A DNA stretch of 64,000 bases from Blastomonas sp. SL216. GTDB lineage: Bacteria; Pseudomonadota; Alphaproteobacteria; Sphingomonadales; Sphingomonadaceae. This document shows, piece by piece, positions 57,795-64,000 of the stretch. The translations under genes and the position numbers were made by a program. Numbering within the stretch: position 1 is the first letter of the stretch; each line of letters begins with the position of its first letter. The stretch spans positions 374,501 through 438,500 of the forward strand of contig CP113055.1 of NCBI GenBank assembly GCA_026625625.1, given 5' to 3'. The notes beneath the pieces are model-generated. The model saw nothing but the letters and a program-made list of their open reading frames with translations. It was not told the DNA's origin and ran no database searches.

Positions 57795-58479
57795 GTTCGG
57801 CTGCCTTTCTGGGACGCAGCGGGCAGCGCCACTCGGCACCGACAGCGCGTCCGCTATATTGCCGCGCTTCCGATATCGTGCCGTGCAGCGCCAGCATTGG
57901 GTTTGCCTCGCCCGCCAGTGCGATATCGCGCTCGATGATCGTTCCTCGCATCTTCTCGTACATGCCCGAGGCGCGCAGCTGTTCGAACTGATCGTGCAGA
58001 TTGAAGATGATCGCAGGGCGTTCGAACCGCCGCGCCGGGCGGCTCGCGCCCGGATGCAGCCCGACCACGAAAAAGGCCTCACCGCCAAAACTGAGCGAGA
58101 AATGCGGATCGTCCGGATCGCCGCTGACCCGGGGGTCGACAGGCTGGCCCAGCCAGTCGTCCTTGTCGCTCAGCGATTGCAGCCGCTGCCACAGATGCTG
58201 CTCGAACCCGGTCTCGTCGAGCCCCGGATCTTCCTCGAACAGCACGGCAAGCGATTGGAACGGTACCGGGTCGAGCGTGTAATCGCGCGCGATGTCCATC
58301 AGGGCAGGGTGAATGCGCAAGTCATCCCAGGCCGAACGCAGATCACGCCCGACTATGATGCGCATATTGCCTTTGCCCAGCGCGGACTTTGCGCCGACAC
58401 AGGGGAAATTGCGGTCCTGAATGAAAGCGCGGAACCGGTCCGCGAGAGCTTGATCGCGGTGCGTGCATGTTTGAGCCAT
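57784..58479 (-). CDS. YqcI/YcgG-family (GntA-like) FPC/CPF-motif protein
   Basis: 231 residues with the two family cysteine motifs, FPC (NFPCVGAKSAL) early and a CPF-like WRCPLRP near the C-terminus. The family (PF08892) includes GntA, a haem-dependent N-hydroxylase of a guanidino group in guanitoxin synthesis. The start at 58479 (MAQTCTHRDQ) follows AGGGGTGG; the longer frame runs into udgX. It lies 43 bases downstream of udgX and overlaps the DUF1989 gene. Haem binding and substrate are inference. Confidence 0.83.
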   Translation of the reverse strand: MAQTCTHRDQALADRFRAFIQDRNFPCVGAKSALGKGNMRIIVGRDLRSAWDDLRIHPALMDIARDYTLDPVPFQSLAVLFEEDPGLDETGFEQHLWQRLQSLSDKDDWLGQPVDPRVSGDPDDPHFSLSFGGEAFFVVGLHPGASRPARRFERPAIIFNLHDQFEQLRASGMYEKMRGTIIERDIALAGEANPMLALHGTISEARQYSGRAVGAEWRCPLRPRKAAERAA

Positions 58480-58522
58480 GCCACCCCTACGCTGCGAGTG
58501 CATTGGGGTTGCTCGCTTGGCC

Positions 58523-59962
58523 TCATGCAAGTTTTGCGGTGAGAGCTTGCGCGGCAGCGAGGTCGGCGATGAAGGCGCGGCGTTCTGCAGCGGCGCGCTC
58601 GCGGTCGGGCAGGCGCAGCAGGAACGAAGGGTGCACCGTCGCCACCAGCTGCGCGCCATCGTCGAGCCGGTGCACCGTGCCGCGCATCGAGGCAATGCTC
58701 GCCGACTTGCCGGTCAGCCCGCGCAGCGCGCTACCCCCCAGCGAAACGATGATGTCGGGTTTCACCAGCGCGCGTTCCTGGTCGAGCCACCAGCGGCAGA
58801 TGTCGATCTCGCCCGTGCTGGGGTTCTGGTGCAGCCGGCGCTTGCCGCGTGCGACGAACTTGAAATGCTTGACCGCATTGGTGACATAGAGCGTCGCACG
58901 GTCCATCCCGGCCTCGGCAAGGGCTTCGTCCAGCAGCTGACCGGCAGGGCCAACAAAGGGGCGGCCTTCCAGATCCTCGCGGTCGCCGGGTTGCTCGCCG
59001 ACCAGCATGATGCGGGCATCGCTTCGTCCTTCGCCAGTCACCGCCTGGGTCGCCTGGCAATGCAGCGGGCAGCGGGTGCAGCTGCGCACGGCCTGGTTCA
59101 GCGCCTCGATCGATCCGGCATCCTGCGGCATTGCGGTTTCCGCCTGACCGCGCACGCGCCATTTGTCGCTGCGCGGATTGGCGAGCGAGACAGCGGTCTC
59201 CCGCATCTGCTCCACCCGTGCTTCGGCTCCGGCGATTAGCGGCGCGATGTCCTGCGCCTCGGGAAGGTTGTGCCAGTATTTCTTGGGCATTTCCGCACGC
59301 ATCGCGGCGATCTTGACCCGGGCGGGGTTGAAGATCGCGCCATAATAGGTGCGCCACTGATCTTCGACGACATCATGGTCGGGCACCTCGTCGCGGGTGC
59401 CGCCGGGGCCGAGATGCAGCTCTTCACCATGCCAGATCGCGCGTGCGTCCGGGGTCAGTATCGCCCAGTCCATGCCGTAGAAGCGCTTGCGAAAAAAGGG
59501 TGCGGCAAGGCGCAGGATGCGGTGTTCGGGCTCGAACCAGGCGGCAAAGCGCTCGCGCCCCGTCTCGTCTTCGCCCAGACGGCGAAAGCGCACGAACGCA
59601 TGCATCTTGTGCAGGTCGCGGCGGATCGCCTTGTCCAGCCGCATCAGCCAGTCGGTATCGGGATCGGAGCGCCGCTCGAGCAATCTGCGATCGTCCAGCG
59701 CCCGCCACACGATCCGATACAGCCGCGAGGGCACGGATTGGTCGCGATGGCAGATCACGCGATCGGTAATCGCCACCAGTTCGCGGGGCAGGGTGATCGT
59801 GCGCTGCGGCTGAAGCGGCGTTGCATCGGCAAACAACGACCCGCTTTCACCCGCGTGTCGCCACACGATATCCTGCGGCGGCACCTCCGCGGCGAGCAAG
59901 GCGCGCGCCGCCGTTCGCCATTCACCGAAATCGCCAGGTTGCTGCAGGATGATCTCGCGCAT
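58523..59962 (-). CDS. udgX: DUF4130-UdgX fusion, uracil-DNA-binding/cross-linking protein
   Basis: 479 residues. The N-terminal half is the DUF4130 (TIGR03915-like) domain, with RIVWRALDD, DLHKMHAFVRFRR, AIFNPARVKIAAMRAEMPKK and YWHNLPEAQDI. The C-terminal ~200 residues are a family-4-like uracil-DNA glycosylase of the UdgX type: iron-sulfur cysteines (CTRCPLHCQATQ), GEQPGDREDLEGRPFVGPAG, and the R-loop KRRLHQNP whose His378 matches the residue that in mycobacterial UdgX becomes covalently bound to the abasic site. The rSAM gene upstream ends 11 bases before it. Confidence 0.92.
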   Translation of the reverse strand: MREIILQQPGDFGEWRTAARALLAAEVPPQDIVWRHAGESGSLFADATPLQPQRTITLPRELVAITDRVICHRDQSVPSRLYRIVWRALDDRRLLERRSDPDTDWLMRLDKAIRRDLHKMHAFVRFRRLGEDETGRERFAAWFEPEHRILRLAAPFFRKRFYGMDWAILTPDARAIWHGEELHLGPGGTRDEVPDHDVVEDQWRTYYGAIFNPARVKIAAMRAEMPKKYWHNLPEAQDIAPLIAGAEARVEQMRETAVSLANPRSDKWRVRGQAETAMPQDAGSIEALNQAVRSCTRCPLHCQATQAVTGEGRSDARIMLVGEQPGDREDLEGRPFVGPAGQLLDEALAEAGMDRATLYVTNAVKHFKFVARGKRRLHQNPSTGEIDICRWWLDQERALVKPDIIVSLGGSALRGLTGKSASIASMRGTVHRLDDGAQLVATVHPSFLLRLPDRERAAAERRAFIADLAAAQALTAKLA

Positions 59963-59973
59963 CGTGGCGGGCC

Positions 59974-61224
59974 CTAAAGTGCCAGGCTCATCTGCTCGGG
60001 CGGCGGAGCGAAGCGCGCGCGCAGGTTTGCGCTGTCGGTCAGCCCGCCTGGCCGCCAGTCGGGGGTAGTGACAAAGGGCAGCACCTTCTTGACCGATGCG
60101 GTGAGCCGGGCGAGATCACCGATGCGGATCGCGCCCAGCCGCCGTGCGGCGATGATCCTGTCCACTGCGCGGGTACCCAGCCCGGGTACACGCAACAGCA
60201 TCTCGCGCGGGGCGCGGTTGATATCGACCGGAAAGCTCTCGCGTCGCTGCAGCGCCCAGGCGAGCTTCGGGTCGATGGAAAGGTCGAGCATCCCTTCATT
60301 CGCTCCGGCCATGATCTCTGCCCGATCGAACCCATAGAAGCGCAGCAGCCAGTCCGCCTGATACAGCCGGTGCTCGCGCATCAGGGGCGGGCGCACCGGC
60401 GGCAGATCGCTGCTCGCATCGGGGATCGGGCTATAGGCCGAATAATATACGCGGCGCAGGCGATAGCCCGAATACAGGCTGGTGGCAGAGGCGAGAATGT
60501 CATCATCGCGCGCACCATCGGCCCCGACGATCATCTGGGTCGATTGACCTGCGGGAGCAAAGCGCGGCGGCCGGGCTTTTCTGAGCAGCCGGTCCTTGCG
60601 CGCCTCGACCGCATCCTCGACCCCGACACGCACGCTCGCCATGGTCTTGCGAATGGTCTGCGGCTTCTTTTCCGGCGCGAAGCTTTTCAGCCCGTCCTCG
60701 GTCGGCAGCTCGACATTGGTCGAAAGACGGTCGGCATAAAGCCCCGCGCGCGCGATCAGTTCGGGCGACGCACCCGCTATCGTCTTCAGATGAATATAGC
60801 CGTTGAAACGATGCTCTTCGCGCAGCAGCCGCGCGACCTCGACCAGCTGCTCCATCGTGTAATCTTCCGACCGAATGATGCCGGAGGACAGGAACAGCCC
60901 CTCGATATAGTTGCGCTTGTAGAAGTCGAGCGTCAGCCGGACGACCTCTGCCGGATTGAACCGCGCTCGCGGGACGTTGCTTGACGCGCGGTTGATGCAG
61001 AAGCGGCAGTCATAGATGCAGAAATTGGTCAGCAGGATCTTCAGCAGCGATATGCAGCGGCCATCGGGCGCATAGCTGTGGCAGATGCCCATGCCACCAG
61101 TTGACCCGATGCCCTTGGTGCCGGTCGAATCACGCCGCACCGTGCCCGACGATGCGCAGGACGCATCATATTTCGCCGCGTCGGCGAGCACGGCCAGCTT
61201 TTGCAGAATCGGTTTTTCGCTCAT
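59974..61224 (-). CDS. Putative DNA modification/repair radical SAM protein
   Basis: 416 residues of the TIGR03916 type, regularly found with UdgX. The radical SAM cluster motif is FCIYDCRFC (CX3CX2C), preceded by GGMGICHSYAPDGRC, and a C-terminal helix-hairpin-helix (LLRVPGLGTRAVDRIIAARR) suggests DNA binding. It starts MSEKPILQKL at 61224, not at the longer frame's start. The reaction is not established; repair or modification of damaged DNA bases is the likely field. A LexA-type box lies 19 bases upstream. Confidence 0.92.
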   Translation of the reverse strand: MSEKPILQKLAVLADAAKYDASCASSGTVRRDSTGTKGIGSTGGMGICHSYAPDGRCISLLKILLTNFCIYDCRFCINRASSNVPRARFNPAEVVRLTLDFYKRNYIEGLFLSSGIIRSEDYTMEQLVEVARLLREEHRFNGYIHLKTIAGASPELIARAGLYADRLSTNVELPTEDGLKSFAPEKKPQTIRKTMASVRVGVEDAVEARKDRLLRKARPPRFAPAGQSTQMIVGADGARDDDILASATSLYSGYRLRRVYYSAYSPIPDASSDLPPVRPPLMREHRLYQADWLLRFYGFDRAEIMAGANEGMLDLSIDPKLAWALQRRESFPVDINRAPREMLLRVPGLGTRAVDRIIAARRLGAIRIGDLARLTASVKKVLPFVTTPDWRPGGLTDSANLRARFAPPPEQMSLAL

Positions 61225-61243
61225 GCCCCTGATATAGAGGTAA

Positions 61244-61258
61244 GAACAAAGAAAGAAC
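61244..61258 (-). promoter_or_regulatory. LexA (SOS) box upstream of the radical SAM gene
   Basis: GTTC-TTTCTTT-GTTC on the minus strand is a perfect match to the alphaproteobacterial LexA consensus GTTC-N7-GTTC. It ends 20 bases before the start codon, where it would overlap promoter elements and repress until DNA damage. Confidence 0.8.
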
Positions 61259-61276
61259 AGTGCTTTGCTGTCGCGG

Positions 61277-61312
61277 CCTGCCCGGCTCACCGCATGCGGC
61301 GGGCCGGGCAGG
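61277..61312 (-). terminator. Possible terminator hairpin after the hydrolase gene
   Basis: CCTGCCCGGC and GCCGGGCAGG are perfect 10-base arms around a 16-base loop, just past the hydrolase stop. No T-tract follows on the minus strand, so it may only be a weak terminator or attenuator. It sits before the LexA box. Confidence 0.4.
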
Positions 61313-61320
61313 GCACTGGA

Positions 61321-62157
61321 TTATCGGCCGATGAAATCGAGGATGTCGGCGTTCAGCTGATCGGCATTCACCGTGAGCATGCCGTGCGACAGGCCTTCGT
61401 AGATCTTCATCTCGGCATGCGGCAGCAGGTCGGCCTGGAGCAGCGCGGCATTCCTGTAGGGCACCACCTGATCGTCATCGCCATGCAGCACCAGGGTCGG
61501 CACGGTCATGGCCTTGAGATCATCCGTCTGGTCGGTCTCGCTGAACGCCTTGATGCCCTCATAATGCGCCTTGGCGCTGCCCATCATGCCCTGACGCCAC
61601 CAGTTTTCGACGACCGCCTCATCGGGTTCCGAATCCTCGCGGTTGAAGCCGTAGAACGGGCCCGATGCGACATCGCGGAAAAAGGCGGCGCGGTTCGCGG
61701 CGAGCGCGCTGCGGAAGCCGTCGAACACTGCCATCTCGAGCCCATCGGGATAGCGGTCGGTCTTGACCATGATCGGCGGGACGGCGGCAACCAGCACTGC
61801 CTTTGCAACCCGGCCCTGCGGAATGCCGTGCTGCGCGACATAGCGCGCGGCTTCGCCACCGCCGGTGGAATGGCCGATATGCACCGCGTTCCTGAGGTCC
61901 AGATGCGCGGTGACGGCGGCGGCATCGGCGGCATAATGGTCCATGTCATGGCCCTCGCTCACCTGCTCGGACCGGCCATGGCCGCGGCGGTCATGCGCGA
62001 TCACGCGGAAACCCTTGCTCAGGAAGAACAGCATCTGCGCGTCCCAATCATCGGACGACAGCGGCCAGCCATGATGGAACATGATCGGCTGGGCGTCCTG
62101 CGGGCCCCAGTCCTTGAAGAAAATCTGCGTGCCGTCAGAGGCGGAAACATAGCCCAT
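61321..62157 (-). CDS. Alpha/beta hydrolase (cofactor-free haloperoxidase-like esterase)
   Basis: 278 residues beginning MGYVSASDGTQIFFKDWG, the family start. The nucleophile Ser lies in GHSTGGGEA, Asp in HGDDDQVVP and His in GLSHGML; the oxyanion segment HHGWPLSSDDW is typical of the haloperoxidase-like group. The second ATG (62157) is preferred over the first (62160) because GGGAG then stands 7 bases away. Substrate unknown. Confidence 0.88.
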   Translation of the reverse strand: MGYVSASDGTQIFFKDWGPQDAQPIMFHHGWPLSSDDWDAQMLFFLSKGFRVIAHDRRGHGRSEQVSEGHDMDHYAADAAAVTAHLDLRNAVHIGHSTGGGEAARYVAQHGIPQGRVAKAVLVAAVPPIMVKTDRYPDGLEMAVFDGFRSALAANRAAFFRDVASGPFYGFNREDSEPDEAVVENWWRQGMMGSAKAHYEGIKAFSETDQTDDLKAMTVPTLVLHGDDDQVVPYRNAALLQADLLPHAEMKIYEGLSHGMLTVNADQLNADILDFIGR

Positions 62158-62295
62158 CATCGTTCTCCCGTGTTGCGGAATACCCAGCATAGCGACCATT
62201 AGGGGCGGCAAGATGACGCCGCGCTGATGCGACTGACGTGCTGCCCGCAAAAGGTCTTGAGGCAATACGATATCGGGACGGTCGGGTTGCGCCGT

Positions 62296-62865
62296 TCAGG
62301 CGGGCGCGGGCATGGTTCCCGGGCGCAGATAGGCGAACATATGCGCGACATAATCGCCCTTGCCCAGTTTCACCCCCTGCGCGCGCAGGATCGCATAGGC
62401 GGCCATCACGTGGAAGAACAGCTGCGGGATCGCCCAGTCGCGGACATATTGCGCGGCGCTGAGATCGAACACCATGCCATTGGGCAGGCTGTGGGCGACG
62501 GGGGTTTCCGGTGGCAGATCGGCCATGTCTGCCGATGCCTTTTCGACGAGGGCGAGCGTGCCGGCGATCCGCGCCTGCGCATCGGCAATCGACCAGCGCT
62601 GCTCCCCCGCGCCGCGCCCTTCGTTCAGCAGCGTGGCCAGGCTTTCGGGAAAGGGCTCCTGGCGAAGGCGGAACACGCCTTCCTGCGCCTGCACGCAAGA
62701 AAAGCAGATCTGGGTGAACAGCGGGAACATGTCCGGCGCCAGCCGTGCGCTCATCAGGTCGGCAGCCTTGTCGGCACCCAGCTGCGTTTCCGCCTTGTCG
62801 ATCCAGACGGACAGCGCCTTGAGCATCTGCATGTACGTGGGAACGAGCGTGTCCTTGAGAGTCAT
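62296..62865 (-). CDS. DUF1993 family protein
   Basis: 189 residues, almost all helical, starting TLKDTLVPTYMQMLKAL and containing LAPDMFPLFTQI and FDLSAAQYVRDWAIPQLFFH, which fit DUF1993 proteins of the DinB-like four-helix class. No function has been shown for the family. Confidence 0.8.
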   Translation of the reverse strand: MTLKDTLVPTYMQMLKALSVWIDKAETQLGADKAADLMSARLAPDMFPLFTQICFSCVQAQEGVFRLRQEPFPESLATLLNEGRGAGEQRWSIADAQARIAGTLALVEKASADMADLPPETPVAHSLPNGMVFDLSAAQYVRDWAIPQLFFHVMAAYAILRAQGVKLGKGDYVAHMFAYLRPGTMPAPA

Positions 62866-62959
62866 CGGGCTATCCTCTTGGTATCGGCCAAGGTGATAGA
62901 CGCGAAGGAAGGCAACGCAAGCGCGATGCAGGGCAAGGACGAAGGGCTGAAAGAAAAAG

Positions 62960-63035
62960 TGGTGCCCGGGGACGGGATCGAACCGCCGACACTGCGATTT
63001 TCAATCGCATGCTCTACCAACTGAGCTACCCGGGC
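62960..63035 (-). tRNA. tRNA-Phe (GAA)
   Basis: A complete cloverleaf on the minus strand: acceptor arm GCCCGGG pairs with CCCGGGC, D-arm AGCTCAGTTGG, anticodon loop TTGAAAA (anticodon GAA), T-arm GGTTCGATCC, discriminator A and an encoded CCA end (76 bases in all). Confidence 0.97.
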
Positions 63036-63166
63036 ATCGGGCCGCGCCGCACCGGAAAAGCTGGTGGGCTGCAAGGCTCATCGCCAGACCGGCGATTTGG
63101 AGCGCCGCCTATAGGCAGGCTTGGGCAGGCTTGTCCATAGCAAAATCGCTGTGCCGTTCGCGCAGC

Positions 63167-63331
63167 TCAATCATATTCCGCATCGGGACGATCAGCGGGC
63201 GGGCCGGGCACGCTATAGCCTTCGCCCAGCCATTTCAGCAGGTCGCGATCCTTGCAGGCCTTGCTGCAAAAGGGCGAGAAATCGGGCCGTGCAGGCTTTT
63301 TGCACAAGGGGCAGGGGCGGGGCGTGCTCAT
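63167..63331 (-). CDS. yacG: YacG-type zinc-binding gyrase inhibitor
   Basis: 54 residues. The four-cysteine zinc site is CPLCKKP and FCSKACKDRD, with the family end RDLLKWLGEGYSVPG. E. coli YacG binds and inhibits DNA gyrase. Starts at 63331, 11 bases past the rng stop, in the rng-yacG-tRNA order common in sphingomonads. Confidence 0.92.
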   Translation of the reverse strand: MSTPRPCPLCKKPARPDFSPFCSKACKDRDLLKWLGEGYSVPGPPADRPDAEYD

Positions 63332-63342
63332 GATCGATGCAT

Positions 63343-64000
63343 CTAGGCAGAAACCGCGCTGACCGCAACCATGCGTCCGGTGCGGCGCTGCAGCGCGTCC
63401 AGCCATTCGGGCCTGGCGCCGAGCAGCTGCGATTCGGCGCTGGGCAGATCGAGGCGGAGTATGCCTGTCCCGATACCGCGCTCGGCGCTGCGCAACCGGG
63501 CGAGCAGCTGCCAGCGGACCGGATCGGCGGCATGCAGTTCGATCAGCGACGCGCCTGTCCGCCGAATGACGATCTGCATCAGGCCAAAGCCATTGATCGC
63601 GGTGCGCTCGCACGCGGTGGACATGGCCGCATCAAAGGCAGCCATCACAGCGTTGCGATCGGCCTTGTCGCCCAGCGTCGGGAAATCGACGGCGATGCTG
63701 CCGCCCATGCCGTGCCGCCGGATCGCCTCGGCCAGGGCAGGCGCAGCAGCCAGCGCCAGCGCGCGGGGAGCCAGATCGCCATCGACATCGACAACCATCA
63801 TCGCCGGGGTCGGCGAGAAGGTCAGCATCCCGCCGGCGAATCCAATCTGGCCGGTTTCCGCCTCGTCGATCAGTTCGTTCCAGCCAGCATCGGCCAGGCT
63901 GTCGGTCCCGGCGGCGATGCAACGGACGATGTCCAGGCCTTGCGATTCGATCCGCTCGATCAGGCTGGGGGCAGGGCGCAGCGGCGTCTCTGGTGCTACG
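63343..64000 (-). CDS. rng: Ribonuclease E/G family protein (C-terminal part, 5' end outside window)
   Basis: The frame is open to the right edge; ~218 residues are visible. The DVDGDLAPRALALAAAPALAE and GGSIAVDFPTLGDKADRNAV segments match the DNase I-like catalytic part and following region of RNase E/G proteins. The start and the S1 domain are missing. Sits immediately before yacG as in related genomes. Confidence 0.78.
   Translation of the reverse strand, partial: VAPETPLRPAPSLIERIESQGLDIVRCIAAGTDSLADAGWNELIDEAETGQIGFAGGMLTFSPTPAMMVVDVDGDLAPRALALAAAPALAEAIRRHGMGGSIAVDFPTLGDKADRNAVMAAFDAAMSTACERTAINGFGLMQIVIRRTGASLIELHAADPVRWQLLARLRSAERGIGTGILRLDLPSAESQLLGARPEWLDALQRRTGRMVAVSAVSA

Noticed and set aside
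57210..58479. Complete guanidine-degradation operon
   Set aside because: No guanidine carboxylase, allophanate hydrolase, transporter or guanidine riboswitch was found and only one DUF1989 gene is present.

Overview
The window is a high-GC alphaproteobacterial chromosome segment, most likely from a member of Sphingomonadales. The grounds are a SciP/DUF1153 gene, the hisS-prfA-prmC-DUF4167 order, a PhaC/phasin pair, a sucC-etfBA unit separate from mdh-sucD-sucA-sucB-lpdA, an rng-yacG-tRNA-Phe end, a GTTC-N7-GTTC LexA box, and many short palindromic intergenic repeats. No integrase, transposase, phage gene, rRNA or CRISPR array was seen. The left edge is non-coding; the right edge cuts a ribonuclease E/G-like gene.

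Layout: 0.3-3.2 kb polyhydroxyalkanoate storage (phasin, PhaC). 3.3-7.5 kb an AlaC-like aminotransferase, an orphan OmpR-type regulator and an overlapping GST / HCCA-isomerase / crotonase operon. 7.8-14.4 kb accessory genes (M20 amidohydrolase, SDR, ArsM arsenite methyltransferase divergent from a MerA-like flavoprotein, VOC protein) separated by repeats. 14.8-27.8 kb a ten-gene exosortase A (XrtA/PEP-CTERM) exopolysaccharide locus, closed by a convergent alginate-export-type porin. 29.2-38.9 kb housekeeping: mnmA, sciP, DUF4167, prmC, prfA, hisS, an M61 peptidase, ppa. 39.0-53.8 kb central metabolism: sucC, etfBA, then on the minus strand mdh, a small exported protein, sucD, sucA, sucB, lpdA, followed by a TRIC-type channel and a PepSY membrane protein; two related small secreted proteins lie between the two blocks. 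54.2-57.2 kb a second set of surface-glycan-type enzymes (deacetylase, FemAB/GNAT-like, methyltransferase). 57.2-61.2 kb a minus-strand run reading radical SAM protein - DUF4130/UdgX fusion - YcgG/GntA-like heme protein - DUF1989 protein, headed by a perfect LexA-type box. 61.3-64 kb hydrolase, DUF1993, tRNA-Phe, yacG, rng.

The best candidates for an underdescribed system are (1) the SOS-box-headed radical SAM/UdgX repair operon and its two downstream genes, whose families (PF08892 GntA-like and DUF1989/CgdA-B-like) both touch guanidino chemistry, and (2) the XrtA locus, which has a full assembly and sorting core but no visible PEP-CTERM substrate, PrsK/PrsR regulators or initiating sugar transferase, plus a second deacetylase/FemAB-like gene pair 32 kb away. 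Starts were chosen from ribosome-binding sites and family N-termini where the longest open frame looked too long; family calls come from recognised motifs and not from a database search.
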